From the NCBI GenBank assembly GCA_963717125.1, contig CAVQVG010000018.1, positions 1-64,000 of the forward strand: DNA of 64,000 bases, given 5' to 3'. The first letter of the stretch is position 1; each line of letters starts with the position of its first letter. The position numbers and the translations under genes are program-made. Below, in pieces: positions 23,110-32,250 of the stretch. The stretch is from RYN-230 sp963717125 (GTDB lineage: Bacteria > Actinomycetota > Actinomycetes > Streptosporangiales > Streptosporangiaceae). The notes under the pieces were generated by a model. That model saw nothing but the letters and a program-made list of their open reading frames with translations, made no database searches and was not told the DNA's origin.

Positions 23110-25302
23110 TCATCCGGCCGTCGGCGACCGCGGCTGGCCGCTGTCCCGCTGGGGGGCGCCCAGGGGCAGGTCGATCCCCAAGACGGTGCCCGCACCGGGC
23201 GGGCTGTGCAGCGAGAGGCGGCCGCCGAGCGCCTCGACCCGGTCCTTGAGGCCGACAAGGCCGGAGCCGCCCGTGAGGCCGGCGCCGCCGCGGCCGTCGT
23301 CGCAGACCCGCACATGCAGGACGCCGTCGCCGGTGACCACCTCGACCTCGGCGCCGCTGGCATGCGCATGCTTGGCCGCGTTGGTCAGCGCCTCGGAGAC
23401 CGCGTAGTAGGCGGCGATCTCGACCGGTTCGGATAGCCGCTCCCCAGCCCGCACGGTCAGGTCGACGGGAACGGCGGACCGGCGGGCGAGCGCTCTCAGC
23501 GCCGGGCGCAGTCCGCCCTCGGTGAGGACCGCCGGATGGAGACCGTTGGCGATCTCGTGCAACTCCTCCAGCGCGCCGGTCACCTCGGTGACCGCGCCCT
23601 CTAGCCGCTGGACCAGCTCGTCGGCCCCGGGTGGCGCCTCCGCCTGCGCGGCCCGCAGTTGCAGGCCGAGGGAGACCAGGCGCTGCTGGGCGCCGTCGTG
23701 CAGGTCACGCTCGATGCGGCGGCGGGTGGCATCGGCGGTGGCGACGATGCGCGCCCGGGAGGCGGTGAGGGTGGCCTGGGCCTCGGCGTTGGCGATCGCG
23801 GTGGCGGCCAGTTCGGTGAAGCCGGCCAGCCGCGCCTCGGTGTCCGCGGGCAGCGGCTCCTCTCGCGTGGACACCACGATCATGACACCCCACAACCGGC
23901 CCCCGACGCTGATCGGCACGCCAGCGCACGAGCGGATGTCCAGCCCGCGGAAGACGTCGGCGGCCGCGCCCGAGGCCTCGGCGCGGTCCGTGCGCGCCGG
24001 CCGGTGCGTCTGGAACACCAGCGTGTGCACGTTCCGCCCGCCGAGCTCGAATCGGCTGCCGACGGGGGTCGGCGCGGCGGCGCCGGTGCTGCTCCACACG
24101 CCGACGACCGTGGCCCCGTCCTTGGGCTCATACCGGCTCATGACCGTGATGTCGGCGGAGAGTACCCGCCCGACCTCCGCCGTGACCGCGGCGAACACCT
24201 CCTCCGGCGACGCCCCCCGGGCCACCAGCACCGCCACCCGCCGCAGCGCTGCCTGCTCCTCGGCGAACCCGCGCAGCTCCACGTGCGCCTGCGCGTTGGC
24301 GATCGCGGTGGCGGCCAGTTCGGTGAAGCCACCCAGCCGCGCCTCGGTGCCGGCCGGCAGTGGCTCTTCCCCCGTGTGCGCCACGAACATGACGCCCCAC
24401 ACCCGGCCCCCGACGCTGATCGGCACGCCGACCGACCCGCGCAGGCCCAGCTCGCGGGCGCCCTCGGCGGCGGGGCCCGAGGCGCCGGCGTAGTCCTCGA
24501 TCCGCGCCGCCCGGCCCGTCTGGTACACCAGCGTGGTCACGTTCCGCCCCCCGAGGCTCAGCCGGGTGCCGACGGGGAAGGTGTTGCCCCATGCGGCGGC
24601 CACCATCATCGTGCCGTCGGGCTCGTACCGGAGCATGGATGCATGGTGAGCGTGCAGCAGCCGCCCGGCCTCCGCAGTGACCGCGTCGAGCGCCTCCTCT
24701 GGTGGCACCGCCCGGCTGACCAGCATGGCCACCCGCCGCAGCGCTGCCTGCTCCTCGGCGAATCCGCGCAGCTCCGCGCGGGCCTGCGCGTTGGCGATCG
24801 CGGTGGCGGCCAGTTCGGTGAAGCCAGCCAGCCGTGCCTCGGTGTCGGCCGGCAGCGCCTCTTCCCCCGTGGACGCCACGGACATAACGCCCCACGCCCG
24901 GCCCTCCACGTTGATCGGCACGCCGACCGACCCGCGCAGGCCGAACTCACGGGCCAGGTCGGCGGCCGGCCCCGAGGCGTCGGCGTAGTCCTCGACCCGC
25001 GCCCCCCGGCCCGTCTGGAACACCAGCGTGTGCACATTCCGTCCTCGCAGGGTCACCCGGGTGCCGGTGGGGAAGGCAGCGCCGGTGCCGCTCCACGAGG
25101 CGACGATCGTGGCCGAATCACCCGGGTCGTACCGGCTGAGGAAGGTGAAGCCGACATCCAGGATTCGCCCAGCCTCCTCAGCGACCGCAGCGAACACCTC
25201 GCTCGGCGACGCCGCCCGGGCGACCAGCGTCGCCACCCGCCGCAGCGCCGCCTGTTCCCCGGCGATCCAGTCGTCGGGGGTTCGCCCAGGCGAGACACTC
25301 AT
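23110..25302 (-). CDS. Triple-GAF sensor histidine kinase
   Basis: A 730-residue cytoplasmic kinase. Three GAF domains follow one another at about residues 15-175, 185-345 and 350-510, each introduced by EEQAALRRVA-type linkers and ending GFTELAATAIANAQA, so they arose by internal duplication. Then comes the HisKA_3 dimerisation helix with RRRIERDLHDGAQQRL (phospho-acceptor His) and a HATPase domain with NAAKHAHA (N box) and DDGRGGAGL (G1). GAF domains bind small ligands or sense redox; the ligand is unknown. ATG at 25302 follows a GTG by one codon. No response regulator gene is adjacent, so its partner lies elsewhere. Confidence 0.9.
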   Translation of the reverse strand: MSVSPGRTPDDWIAGEQAALRRVATLVARAASPSEVFAAVAEEAGRILDVGFTFLSRYDPGDSATIVASWSGTGAAFPTGTRVTLRGRNVHTLVFQTGRGARVEDYADASGPAADLAREFGLRGSVGVPINVEGRAWGVMSVASTGEEALPADTEARLAGFTELAATAIANAQARAELRGFAEEQAALRRVAMLVSRAVPPEEALDAVTAEAGRLLHAHHASMLRYEPDGTMMVAAAWGNTFPVGTRLSLGGRNVTTLVYQTGRAARIEDYAGASGPAAEGARELGLRGSVGVPISVGGRVWGVMFVAHTGEEPLPAGTEARLGGFTELAATAIANAQAHVELRGFAEEQAALRRVAVLVARGASPEEVFAAVTAEVGRVLSADITVMSRYEPKDGATVVGVWSSTGAAAPTPVGSRFELGGRNVHTLVFQTHRPARTDRAEASGAAADVFRGLDIRSCAGVPISVGGRLWGVMIVVSTREEPLPADTEARLAGFTELAATAIANAEAQATLTASRARIVATADATRRRIERDLHDGAQQRLVSLGLQLRAAQAEAPPGADELVQRLEGAVTEVTGALEELHEIANGLHPAVLTEGGLRPALRALARRSAVPVDLTVRAGERLSEPVEIAAYYAVSEALTNAAKHAHASGAEVEVVTGDGVLHVRVCDDGRGGAGLTGGSGLVGLKDRVEALGGRLSLHSPPGAGTVLGIDLPLGAPQRDSGQPRSPTAG

Positions 25303-25703
25303 CACATCGAGTACACCCCCTGCGCCGTTCCGATCCGGAGCACCAGGGAGCGTTCCAGGTCATCCAGCCCCAAGATCGTTCGTGGCGTCATGGCAGCGAC
25401 CCCAGCCGCGGTTAGGACGGAGTCACGGCGTGCAGGCTGCACGAGGTGGTAGTCGGGAAGCTCAGCACGCAACAGCTCATACGCCACCCGGGACTTCCCC
25501 GCCGTCGACTCACCCACGAGCAGGAGGAAAGACTCTCGTCGCAAGACCTTTCCTAACAACCACCCACTCGGACCAGCTCCGACCACCCTCACGGGGACAC
25601 CCGCCTTCCACCGCAATCCGACTACAGCATCGCAGTCGCAGCGCCCGTCGCCAACGCACTCACGGCAACGCACCGCGCATCCCGCGCTGATCCGGAAGAT
25701 CAT
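25302..25703 (-). pseudogene. Fragment of a STAND-type NTPase
   Basis: From about 25610 down to 25302 the frame reads a P-loop LLLVGESTAGKSRVAYELLR and, 35 residues later, the hydrophobic-acidic ILGLDDLER (Walker B-like), as in actinobacterial STAND ATPases. It then stops, with no nucleotide-binding subdomains beyond and no sensor repeats. The first 30 codons are not convincing. It is a truncated relic lying against the start of the histidine kinase; its stop overlaps the kinase start codon. Confidence 0.55.
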
Positions 25704-25707
25704 CAGC

Positions 25708-25851
25708 GTGCTAGGCGGGAGGACGCTTTATGTGTCGGTGAACACGGTCCGGACGCACATGCGGCACCTGTACGACAAGCTCGGCGTCCACCGCCGCCTG
25801 GAGGCCATCGACCGGGCCGTGCCTTGGCCTGCTCGCCGTCCCGCAAGGGGC
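25708..25851 (+). pseudogene. LuxR-type HTH fragment
   Basis: The frame encodes LYVSVNTVRTHMRHLYDKLG then VHRRLEAIDRA, the recognition and final helices of a LuxR/GerE DNA-binding domain as found at the end of MalT-like regulators. Everything before it is missing, and the frame continues past the usual end. Head-to-head with the STAND fragment. Confidence 0.6.
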
Positions 25852-25868
25852 CTGAACCAGCTGCCGGA

Positions 25869-26417
25869 TCACCCCGTTTGCCCGTCGATCGACTCGCGCA
25901 TCAGATCGGCGTGCCCGTTGTGTCGCGCGTACTCCTCGATCATGTGCACCAGGACCCACCGTAGTGAAACGCGATACGGGAGCTGCCAGTCAGCGTGCGT
26001 CTCGCTTAGCGCCGCCTCTTCACCCCTGCTGAGCTGTGCCTGCACGACGGCGCGGGACCGGTTAACCCCCTCCGTCCAGAGCGCCCGCAGGTACGAGCCG
26101 GAGTCGAACGCTGCGCTGTGCCAGGTCCACTCCGGGTCCGCCTGGAAGTCCACACTGGCCCACGGTTCGAGAGCCGGTTCACCGGCCACCACCTCTGTGA
26201 ACCAGGCGTCCTCGACACAGGCCAAGTGCTTGAGTAGCCCGCCTAGCGTCATCGACGAAGGCCGCAGCGCCACCCGCAACTGTTCATCGCTCAACCCCCG
26301 GCACTTCCACTCCAGCGTCGCCCGCTGATAGTCGAGAAAACCAAGCAGCGTCGCGACCTCGCCACCTTCATGAGGCGGCTCGGGCCGCCCATACTCGTCA
26401 ACCATCACCTCAGCCAT
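25869..26417 (-). CDS. DinB-family (DUF664) protein
   Basis: A 182-residue four-helix DinB-like protein. It has the opening RPEPPHEGGEVATLLGFLDY, then MTLGGLLKHLACVEDAWF with a metal-binding His near residue 72, and a late LVHMIEEYARHNGHADLMRE (read as LVHMIEEYARHNGHAD) with two further histidines, giving the three-His nickel/zinc site. Such proteins act as thiol S-transferases or thiol-dependent enzymes using mycothiol or bacillithiol; the substrate is unknown. Stand-alone gene. Confidence 0.85.
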   Translation of the reverse strand: MAEVMVDEYGRPEPPHEGGEVATLLGFLDYQRATLEWKCRGLSDEQLRVALRPSSMTLGGLLKHLACVEDAWFTEVVAGEPALEPWASVDFQADPEWTWHSAAFDSGSYLRALWTEGVNRSRAVVQAQLSRGEEAALSETHADWQLPYRVSLRWVLVHMIEEYARHNGHADLMRESIDGQTG

Positions 26418-26737
26418 GAGCCGGACCCTACCGATGACGGCAACCCAGTACATCCTGGCAACGATCTTCTGACCGCGGCGCGGAGGACATATCGAACGCT
26501 TCCGATCCGGCCGTCCGGGGGCGGGCCGAACAACCATGGCTCCGGGCAGCGCCTGATGGTCCTCACCGCCCACCCCGGCACCCCGTCCCACGATGCACTG
26601 CGCATCCTCACCTCTTGGGGCGCCGGGCAAACGAGTGGGAGCCTGGCCCAAGGCCGCACCCCGTTACCAGCTGATGTGCAGAACTATGCTTCCGGGGCGC
26701 ATACTGACAAGCCGTTCGAAGGGAATCATTTGCTGCC

Positions 26738-26971
26738 ATGAGAAAGAGAAAGCTCAACCTGTACTACGGCACAGTTAAGTCCGCTACCGGCGGACGGCAC
26801 TTCATGGCCTGGGCAGATTCTCGGGAACATGCCTTAGACCTGGTCGAAGCGGCGATCACGGTAACTGGGCCTGTACAAGGCTCTGTCGTCGGCCCACTCG
26901 CACGCCTGCCTGCCGACGTTATGAAGCCTGGCGTCTTCGTGGAGGTGACACCTGCCCCGAAGGACCGTTAG
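26738..26971 (+). CDS. Small conserved-looking protein of unknown function
   Basis: A 77-residue protein starting MRKRKLNLYYGTVKSATGG and ending VEVTPAPKDR. It alternates strands and one helix (SREHALDLVEAAITVTG), with no cysteines, signal peptide or span. Upstream GAAGGGAAT could serve as ribosome-binding site about 12 bases away. AT-richer third positions than neighbours suggest an acquired gene. No family recognised. Confidence 0.5.
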   Translation: MRKRKLNLYYGTVKSATGGRHFMAWADSREHALDLVEAAITVTGPVQGSVVGPLARLPADVMKPGVFVEVTPAPKDR

Positions 26972-27138
26972 GTGGCATCGGCTACCTGAGTCAGGGTCGG
27001 CCGGCACCAGGGACTGGGACCGGGAGGGTCAGGATCTCTCCGGTACGAAGGACAGCGCGGCCGATCGACACGGTTCGGCTAAAGCCGGCGTTCTAAGGCG
27101 GGGTGGCGGTTGAGGTTGGCTGCCTGATCCTGGGATGT
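26972..27138. other. Short gap, nothing recognised
   Basis: No gene or clear hairpin seen between the small protein and the stop of the protease gene. Confidence 0.3.
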
Positions 27139-28512
27139 CTAGCTGCGGGCCAGCAGGGGGAGGAGCGCCTGCGCGTTGGGGGATCCCCAGCCCGTTACCG
27201 GGTCCCATCCGGGACCGGCGTGGTAGGTGTAGCTGACGGGGCCGAGCGTCAAGTTGTCACCGGTAGTGATGTCGTGGAAGGCCTTGTGGTAGCTGGCGCT
27301 GCGGGCGATGCGGTAGATGGTGGGGTTGACGAAGCCGAGGCCGTGATGGGCGTCCTGGTCGGCCAGCGCCATGAGTCCCGCCCACAGTGCCGTGGCGGCG
27401 CTGGTGCCGGGGGACGTGCTGACCGCTGACTGGCTATCGCCGGCCAAGACGATCGGGAGGCCGCCCAGCTGATTGGCGTCGCCGGCCACGTCGGGCACGC
27501 CCCTCCTCGTGGAGATCCCGGGGACGCCATCTTGATAGGCCGGACGGGGGTACAGGTGGCTGAAGCCGCCCCCCGATGCTCCGGGGGTCACACTGGCGCT
27601 GCCGGTCGCGCCGTTCCAGGTGGTCTCGCTGCTGTAGGCGCCGGTTACGGGGTTCGCGGTGAGTGTGGTGCCGCCGACGGCCAGCGCGAGCGGGTCGGCG
27701 GCCGGGAGGCTGACCTCCTTGACCGGCGTGCCTCCGTAAGACTCGCTGACCGCACCGTTGTCGCCGGAGCTGGCGGCCACCGTGACGTGGTGCGCGGCCG
27801 CCCCCCGCAGTATGGAGTGCAGCTGGGCCACCTGAGCCGGCGTGAAGAAGTGTTCCCCCAGGCTCCAGCCGATCGACGCCACGTCAGTGCCGGAGACGGC
27901 GAGCCGCAACGCGGCGATCATGTCCGCGGTCGCGTTCGCGGCGCTGTCCAGGACGTTGCCGGGCAGCAGGACCACGCGGAGGGTGGCGGCGGGGGCGACC
28001 GTGTGCACGACCTCGAGGTCCTGGACCTCCCCGCCCGACGCCTGCCAGGGCGAGGCTGAGCCGGCCAGGGTGGTTACGACCTGGATCCGCGCGGCGGGCA
28101 GCCGGAACATGCGGTCGAATGCCGCCAGGTCCTTGCGGATGTCGGTGGTAGCAGGTTGCGCACCAGGAGGCGGGGTTGCCGGGGCGCCGGCTCCCGGCTC
28201 GTTGGGGAGCTGGGGAGGCCCAAGGACCGTCACCGTTTCGCCGCGGCCGTCGATCCCGCTGTCCAGCAAGGGCTGGATGCCATACGCGACCCGGAACTGG
28301 CGCGGGGCATAGCAGGAGGAGGCCGGGGGAAACAGGCAGCCGGAATTCGCGCTGGACGGCGCGGAGCTGGTCGCCGCGGTGGTGGCCGGGTGCCCTGAGC
28401 TTCCCGTGCATCCTGCCACCAAGACCCCGCTCAGGAGCAGCGCGGCGGCGGGCAGGAGCGCCCGCCGTGCGCGGGTCAGCCACGCTGACCGGATGCTGCT
28501 GTCTTGGCTCAC
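27139..28512 (-). CDS. Sedolisin (S53)-like secreted lipoprotein protease
   Basis: A 457-residue predicted lipoprotein: signal peptide with LLLSGVLVAGC (lipid cysteine near residue 35), a Ser/Thr/Ala-rich linker, then a serine-carboxyl peptidase fold. Catalytic features: the Glu/Asp helix SGGEVQDLEVVH, ASSGDNGA with the oxyanion aspartate, and SPGTSAATALWAGLMAL with the nucleophile serine. The C-terminal DITTGDN ... GPGWDPVTGWG forms the calcium site of S53 enzymes. There is no long pro-domain, unlike classical sedolisins. GTG start; ribosome-binding site weak. Acts outside the membrane, substrate unknown. Confidence 0.88.
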   Translation of the reverse strand: MSQDSSIRSAWLTRARRALLPAAALLLSGVLVAGCTGSSGHPATTAATSSAPSSANSGCLFPPASSCYAPRQFRVAYGIQPLLDSGIDGRGETVTVLGPPQLPNEPGAGAPATPPPGAQPATTDIRKDLAAFDRMFRLPAARIQVVTTLAGSASPWQASGGEVQDLEVVHTVAPAATLRVVLLPGNVLDSAANATADMIAALRLAVSGTDVASIGWSLGEHFFTPAQVAQLHSILRGAAAHHVTVAASSGDNGAVSESYGGTPVKEVSLPAADPLALAVGGTTLTANPVTGAYSSETTWNGATGSASVTPGASGGGFSHLYPRPAYQDGVPGISTRRGVPDVAGDANQLGGLPIVLAGDSQSAVSTSPGTSAATALWAGLMALADQDAHHGLGFVNPTIYRIARSASYHKAFHDITTGDNLTLGPVSYTYHAGPGWDPVTGWGSPNAQALLPLLARS

Positions 28513-28625
28513 ACCCCGTTAACCCGCCAGTGGCGGCAAACGCTTACCCCGGCCCGGCAAGATTTCGCACGCCCTGCGACTGAACGATTCAGCGGGGAGC
28601 CGCGGCCATGGCGGGGATCCCGGTG

Positions 28626-29465
28626 TCAGCGGAGTTGGGCCAGGGCATCGGCAAGCGGGGCGAGCACGGCGGGGTCGTGCGGCGGTTGGAGGGTGACGAT
28701 CGCTAGGTCCAGGCCCAGGTCGCCGAGCGCGGCCGCGGTGTCGATGGCCGGTCCGATCTCGCCGTTAGGGCCGAGCCGAACATGGCTGGACAGCACGATC
28801 TCCGTCGGGTCGCGCCCAATGTCCTGGCAGTGGCCATGAAGAACGTCACGCTTGCGGGCGAACTCCTCAGGCGGCCCACCGACGAAGTTCCAGTGCTGGG
28901 CAAACCGGGCGGCAGTTCGCAGCGTACGCCGCTCCCCGCTGCCGCCGATGACAATCGGTGGGTGCGGCTGCTGCACCGGTTTTGGCTCACACCGCGCGCT
29001 GGTGAGCTGGTAGTACTTGCCGGTGAAATCCGTCGTCTGTCGCGTCAGCAGGCTGACGATGACCTCGCACGCTTCCTCGAACCGGTCGCTGCGCTCAGCC
29101 GGCCCGCCCAGTTCGATGCCGTAGGCGCCGGACTCTTCCTCATTCCACCCAGCGCCGATGCCCAGCTCGAGGCGGCCGCCGGACACTATGTCGAGGGTGG
29201 CGGCCATGTTCGCCAGGACCGCGGGATGCCGGTAATGAATGCCAGTGACCAGCGTGCCCAGCCGCAGCCGGCTAGTCGCCTGCGCCAGCGCGGTAAGGGT
29301 CACCCAGCCCTCCAGGCAGGGGCCCGCTGAGTCGGACAAGATCGGATAGAAGTGGTCGAAGGTCCAGCCCGACTCGAACAGGTCAATGTCGTCGGCTTCC
29401 TGCCACACCGCGAGCATGTCGCGCCAGGTGGTGTTCTGTGGGGCGGTTTTGAAGGCGAATCGCAT
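28626..29465 (-). CDS. LLM-class F420-dependent oxidoreductase
   Basis: A 279-residue luciferase-like TIM-barrel protein. It begins MRFAFKTAPQNTTWRDML, with FESGWTFDHFYPI (cofactor-side His/Asp), RLRLGTLVTGIHYRHPAVLA, GRLELGIGAGWNEEE and PPIVIGGSGERRTL, all hallmarks of F420-dependent oxidoreductases in actinomycetes. The real reaction is not predictable. AAGG lies 9 bases before the chosen ATG; an ATG three codons upstream overlaps that site. The gene is divergent from the YdcF-like gene. Confidence 0.9.
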   Translation of the reverse strand: MRFAFKTAPQNTTWRDMLAVWQEADDIDLFESGWTFDHFYPILSDSAGPCLEGWVTLTALAQATSRLRLGTLVTGIHYRHPAVLANMAATLDIVSGGRLELGIGAGWNEEESGAYGIELGGPAERSDRFEEACEVIVSLLTRQTTDFTGKYYQLTSARCEPKPVQQPHPPIVIGGSGERRTLRTAARFAQHWNFVGGPPEEFARKRDVLHGHCQDIGRDPTEIVLSSHVRLGPNGEIGPAIDTAAALGDLGLDLAIVTLQPPHDPAVLAPLADALAQLR

Positions 29466-29602
29466 AACTGCCATCCTTGCAAAGCCGTCCCGGGCACCGG
29501 CGTCCCCGTCCCCCGGACGATCGCCGTGGACGGGGACGGCGTGGTGGTCTGTTGCGGCGAGGACTGGCTGGCGGGCAATGTCTGTGGCTAGATTTTCTCC
29601 TC

Positions 29603-30223
29603 GTGACATGGCTGCTGGTCGTGATCGTGTTCGCCGTCGTGATCGCTGCTGCGCTGTGGGGCGAGTTCGAGCACTGGCGGTCGTCGCGGCGCCGGATGGG
29701 GACCCGGCCCGGCGAGAGCGGGACCGGCGAAGCCATCCTTGTCCTGGGGTACCGGAACCGGGGAACACGCGCCAACGCCATAAACCGGTGGCGGGTACGT
29801 GCGGGTCTGCGTTCCTGCCCGCCATGGCCAGGTCCGTCGCGACTGGTGCTCTGCGGGGGTGCTGTGGGCGGGAGTGTGGCCGAGGCCGAGCTCATGGCCT
29901 GCTATGCGCGCGAGTCGTGCGGGTACGCCGGTGAACTGATCACCGAAGCCCGCAGCCGGTCAACGTGGGAGAACGTCCAGAACGCCATTCCCATGATCGA
30001 GGACGCGGACCGGATAAAGATCGTTTCGAACTCGCTGCACGCGGAGAAGGCGCGCTTCTACCTTCGGGAGCACCGGCCCGATCTCGCCGAGCGGCTCGTG
30101 CAGGCCCGGGACTACCGGTTCGGCGAGCTGATTCTCATCAAGCCCGTCATGGCGGCCATCGGCCTGAGGAACATCCGGGACGCCGTACGGTCAGGAACCG
30201 CCACTTCGGGCACTGCGGGGTAG
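29603..30223 (+). CDS. YdcF-like (DUF218) membrane protein
   Basis: A 206-residue protein with one N-terminal span (TWLLVVIVFAVVIAAALWG) followed by a DUF218 domain: EAILVLGYRNRGTRANAINR, RLVLCGGAVGGSVAEAELM, and ITEARSRSTWENVQNAI, which carries the conserved SxxTxEN element. DUF218 proteins such as SanA and YdcF act at the envelope; some bind nucleotides. GTG at 29603 is the first start that gives a normal span; no clear ribosome-binding site. Followed by the YdeI-like gene after 26 bases. Confidence 0.8.
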   Translation: MTWLLVVIVFAVVIAAALWGEFEHWRSSRRRMGTRPGESGTGEAILVLGYRNRGTRANAINRWRVRAGLRSCPPWPGPSRLVLCGGAVGGSVAEAELMACYARESCGYAGELITEARSRSTWENVQNAIPMIEDADRIKIVSNSLHAEKARFYLREHRPDLAERLVQARDYRFGELILIKPVMAAIGLRNIRDAVRSGTATSGTAG

Positions 30224-30249
30224 CGAGTGGCGCCGGCTGCCGTGCCACG

Positions 30250-30729
30250 ATGGGGGTCATGGGCTCGCAGCGTTTCCGCGCCGTCATTGCCGCCGGTCCT
30301 GGCGACAGCGCGGTCATCACGATGCCGTTCGACCCGGATGAGGCGTGGGGTGCTAAGGCTAACCATCCCGTCGGCGGCACGATCGACGGCTGCCGGATCC
30401 GGGCAAGGCTCTTGCCGGCCGGCGACGGATGGGTTTTGACCGTGGCGCTGAAGCGCCTGCTGGGCCTGGGCGTCGCGATCGGCGACGAGGTGACCGTTGA
30501 CCTGGCCCCGGAAGGTCCGCAACGCGGTGATCTTGCCGACGATATCGCCGCGGCGCTCGCGGCCAGCCCTGCGGCGGGCGCATTCTTCGATACCCTGGCG
30601 CAGTTCTACCGCAAGGCCTACCTCAGCTGGATCGATGCTACTAGTCGCCGGCCGGATGTCCGTGCCGCCCGCATCGCTGAGGTAGTCAACCTGCTCGCGG
30701 CGGGCATCAAAGAGCGCCCGCGATCGTAA
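30250..30729 (+). CDS. DUF1905/YdeI-type protein
   Basis: A 159-residue protein. The first 95 residues match DUF1905 (FRAVIAAGPGDSAVITMPFD, then GTIDGCRIRARLLPAGDG and VGDEVTVDL-like ending), a beta-barrel domain. The rest, ASPAAGAFFDTLAQFYRKAY followed by RRPDVRAARIAEVVNLLAAG, is the YdeI/OmpD-associated tail reported to affect bacteriocin or peptide resistance. An ATG at 30259 with GGGGG just upstream is an alternative start. Lies 26 bases after the YdcF-like gene, probably one transcript. Confidence 0.82.
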   Translation: MGVMGSQRFRAVIAAGPGDSAVITMPFDPDEAWGAKANHPVGGTIDGCRIRARLLPAGDGWVLTVALKRLLGLGVAIGDEVTVDLAPEGPQRGDLADDIAAALAASPAAGAFFDTLAQFYRKAYLSWIDATSRRPDVRAARIAEVVNLLAAGIKERPRS

Positions 30730-30837
30730 GGGCAGGTCCGCCGGTGACCTCGCTGGTTGGTGGACAGGCCGGCCAGTTGTCCAGCTGGTGTTCATAGCGT
30801 GCTGCGGACGCCGGGCTGCCGTTCGATGCCCTGCAGC

Positions 30838-32001
30838 TCAACGGCCAGGGTGCCATGGGTGGCCTGCCGGGCCGCGCCCAGCCGCCCGATCGGCAGCACC
30901 TCGCGACCGCGGGAGTCCTCTAGCAGCAGCGCGAACGCTGTGTAACTGCTCAGGGGCGGCGCAGCTATGGGGGCCGACGCGCCGCCAACGACAGCCGAGG
31001 GCACTCAGTACGAAAGGAGAGATGTTCATGGCCCAGCCGACCGGCCCCGGCTCCCGGCGGTGGAGCCGCCGGCGCCCCGCTGCCCGATGGCGAGAACAGC
31101 AAGCACGCACTGTCGTGGTAGAGCTGCCCGGCCCATCGCCACAACACAAACGATCGGGAGGCCGTCCCAAGGCCGGGCGATGATCACTGCGACGCAGGCG
31201 TAACTGGCCGAGGCGAACGGTGATCGCCGGGGCCGCCTCGCGCAGCCAGGCCTCGGCGCGCGGCAGCTCGTCCTTGGCGCCGTCCTCCCATAGCTTGCGG
31301 AACACCGGGTCCAGCTCGGCCGAGGCGCGCGAATCCTCGTGATAGCGGCGCGCCATGTCGACGGCGAACGGCGCCAGCTCCGCGCGATGCCGCGCCGTCA
31401 TGCCGTAGGCGTCCGCGAACACCGCGACCCGGTGCGGGATGTCCGCGTCCGCGAACGCGGGCGCCCGGTCCCGCGGATCGCGCAGCGGCGCCCAATACCA
31501 CAACGCGTTCGCGATGTCGTAGAGCTGGGTGGTCGGATGGGCCAGGTCGAAGTCGATCAGCGCGACGGGCAGCCCGTCGCGGAAGACCACGTTGCCCGGG
31601 TAGTAGTCGCAGTGGCTGACCAGCTCGGTCCGCTCGGTGATCGGGCGCCCCACGTTGGCCGGCGTCCCGCCCCACACCGCGTCGGGGGGCGGCACCCACC
31701 CGGCCGACGCCTGGTGCAGCGTACGGATCAGCTGGGCCAGGGCGACCAGCACGTCGTCGCCCGCCGTCTCCGGCGGCAGCGGGTTGCGCGGCACGTCACC
31801 GGGGACGAACGACAGCATCTCGCGCCCTTGCTCGTCGACGCCGAACGGAAGCGGCGCGCCGGTGAACCCGGCGTCGCGCAGGTGGGCCAGGTACGCCTGC
31901 ACGGTCAGGCTGAACGGCCGCAGCGGCCGCCGCACCGTGTCCCCGATCCGAACGATCCCCTGGGTGACGCCATCCCCGGTCAGCAGCTCGCCTTCGCTCA
32001 C
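30838..32001 (-). CDS. Phosphotransferase (APH family) with non-native tail
   Basis: Residues 1-270 form an aminoglycoside-phosphotransferase-like kinase: LVSHCDYYPGNVVFRDGLPV (Brenner-type catalytic HCDYxxxN), ALIDFDLAHPTTQLYDIA (metal-binding Asp), and a long helical C-lobe ending WLREAAPAITVRL. Homologues usually end about there. The remaining 115 residues are rich in Arg, Gly and Pro and look like translation of antisense sequence, so the native stop was probably lost. A good small-ORF candidate lies on the other strand there. Substrate could be a sugar, amino alcohol or antibiotic; resistance is not implied. Confidence 0.75.
   Translation of the reverse strand: MSEGELLTGDGVTQGIVRIGDTVRRPLRPFSLTVQAYLAHLRDAGFTGAPLPFGVDEQGREMLSFVPGDVPRNPLPPETAGDDVLVALAQLIRTLHQASAGWVPPPDAVWGGTPANVGRPITERTELVSHCDYYPGNVVFRDGLPVALIDFDLAHPTTQLYDIANALWYWAPLRDPRDRAPAFADADIPHRVAVFADAYGMTARHRAELAPFAVDMARRYHEDSRASAELDPVFRKLWEDGAKDELPRAEAWLREAAPAITVRLGQLRLRRSDHRPALGRPPDRLCCGDGPGSSTTTVRACCSRHRAAGRRRLHRREPGPVGWAMNISPFVLSALGCRWRRVGPHSCAAPEQLHSVRAAARGLPRSRGAADRAAGRGPAGHPWHPGR
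31023..31183 (+). CDS. Candidate small basic protein
   Basis: A 53-codon frame starting MFMAQPTGPGSRRWSRRRP, ending GGRPKAGR, preceded by AAAGGAGAG directly before the first ATG and 6 bases before the second ATG at 31029, the better start. The strong ribosome-binding site is the main evidence. It lies opposite the doubtful tail of the phosphotransferase frame. Arg-rich; function unknown. Confidence 0.38.
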
Positions 32002-32250
32002 ACCGCAGCAGCCTAGCCAACGCCCCCGCGCACCACGGCCGTGAGCTGTGCGGGCGGCCGGACGCCGCGTTCAGCGCGGCCCGTACTCGCCCTCGTCGCC
32101 CCGGCTGGTGTGTCGGTTTCCCGGCAGCGGTCCGAGGGGAAGGAGGAGAACACCTGGCCTGGGTAGGTGAGCGCGGTCAACCTGATGGGCCTCGGTCAGC
32201 CCATCCGCTGTTTCGGTATACCCACCGTGATCATCGAGGAGAGGAACGCG

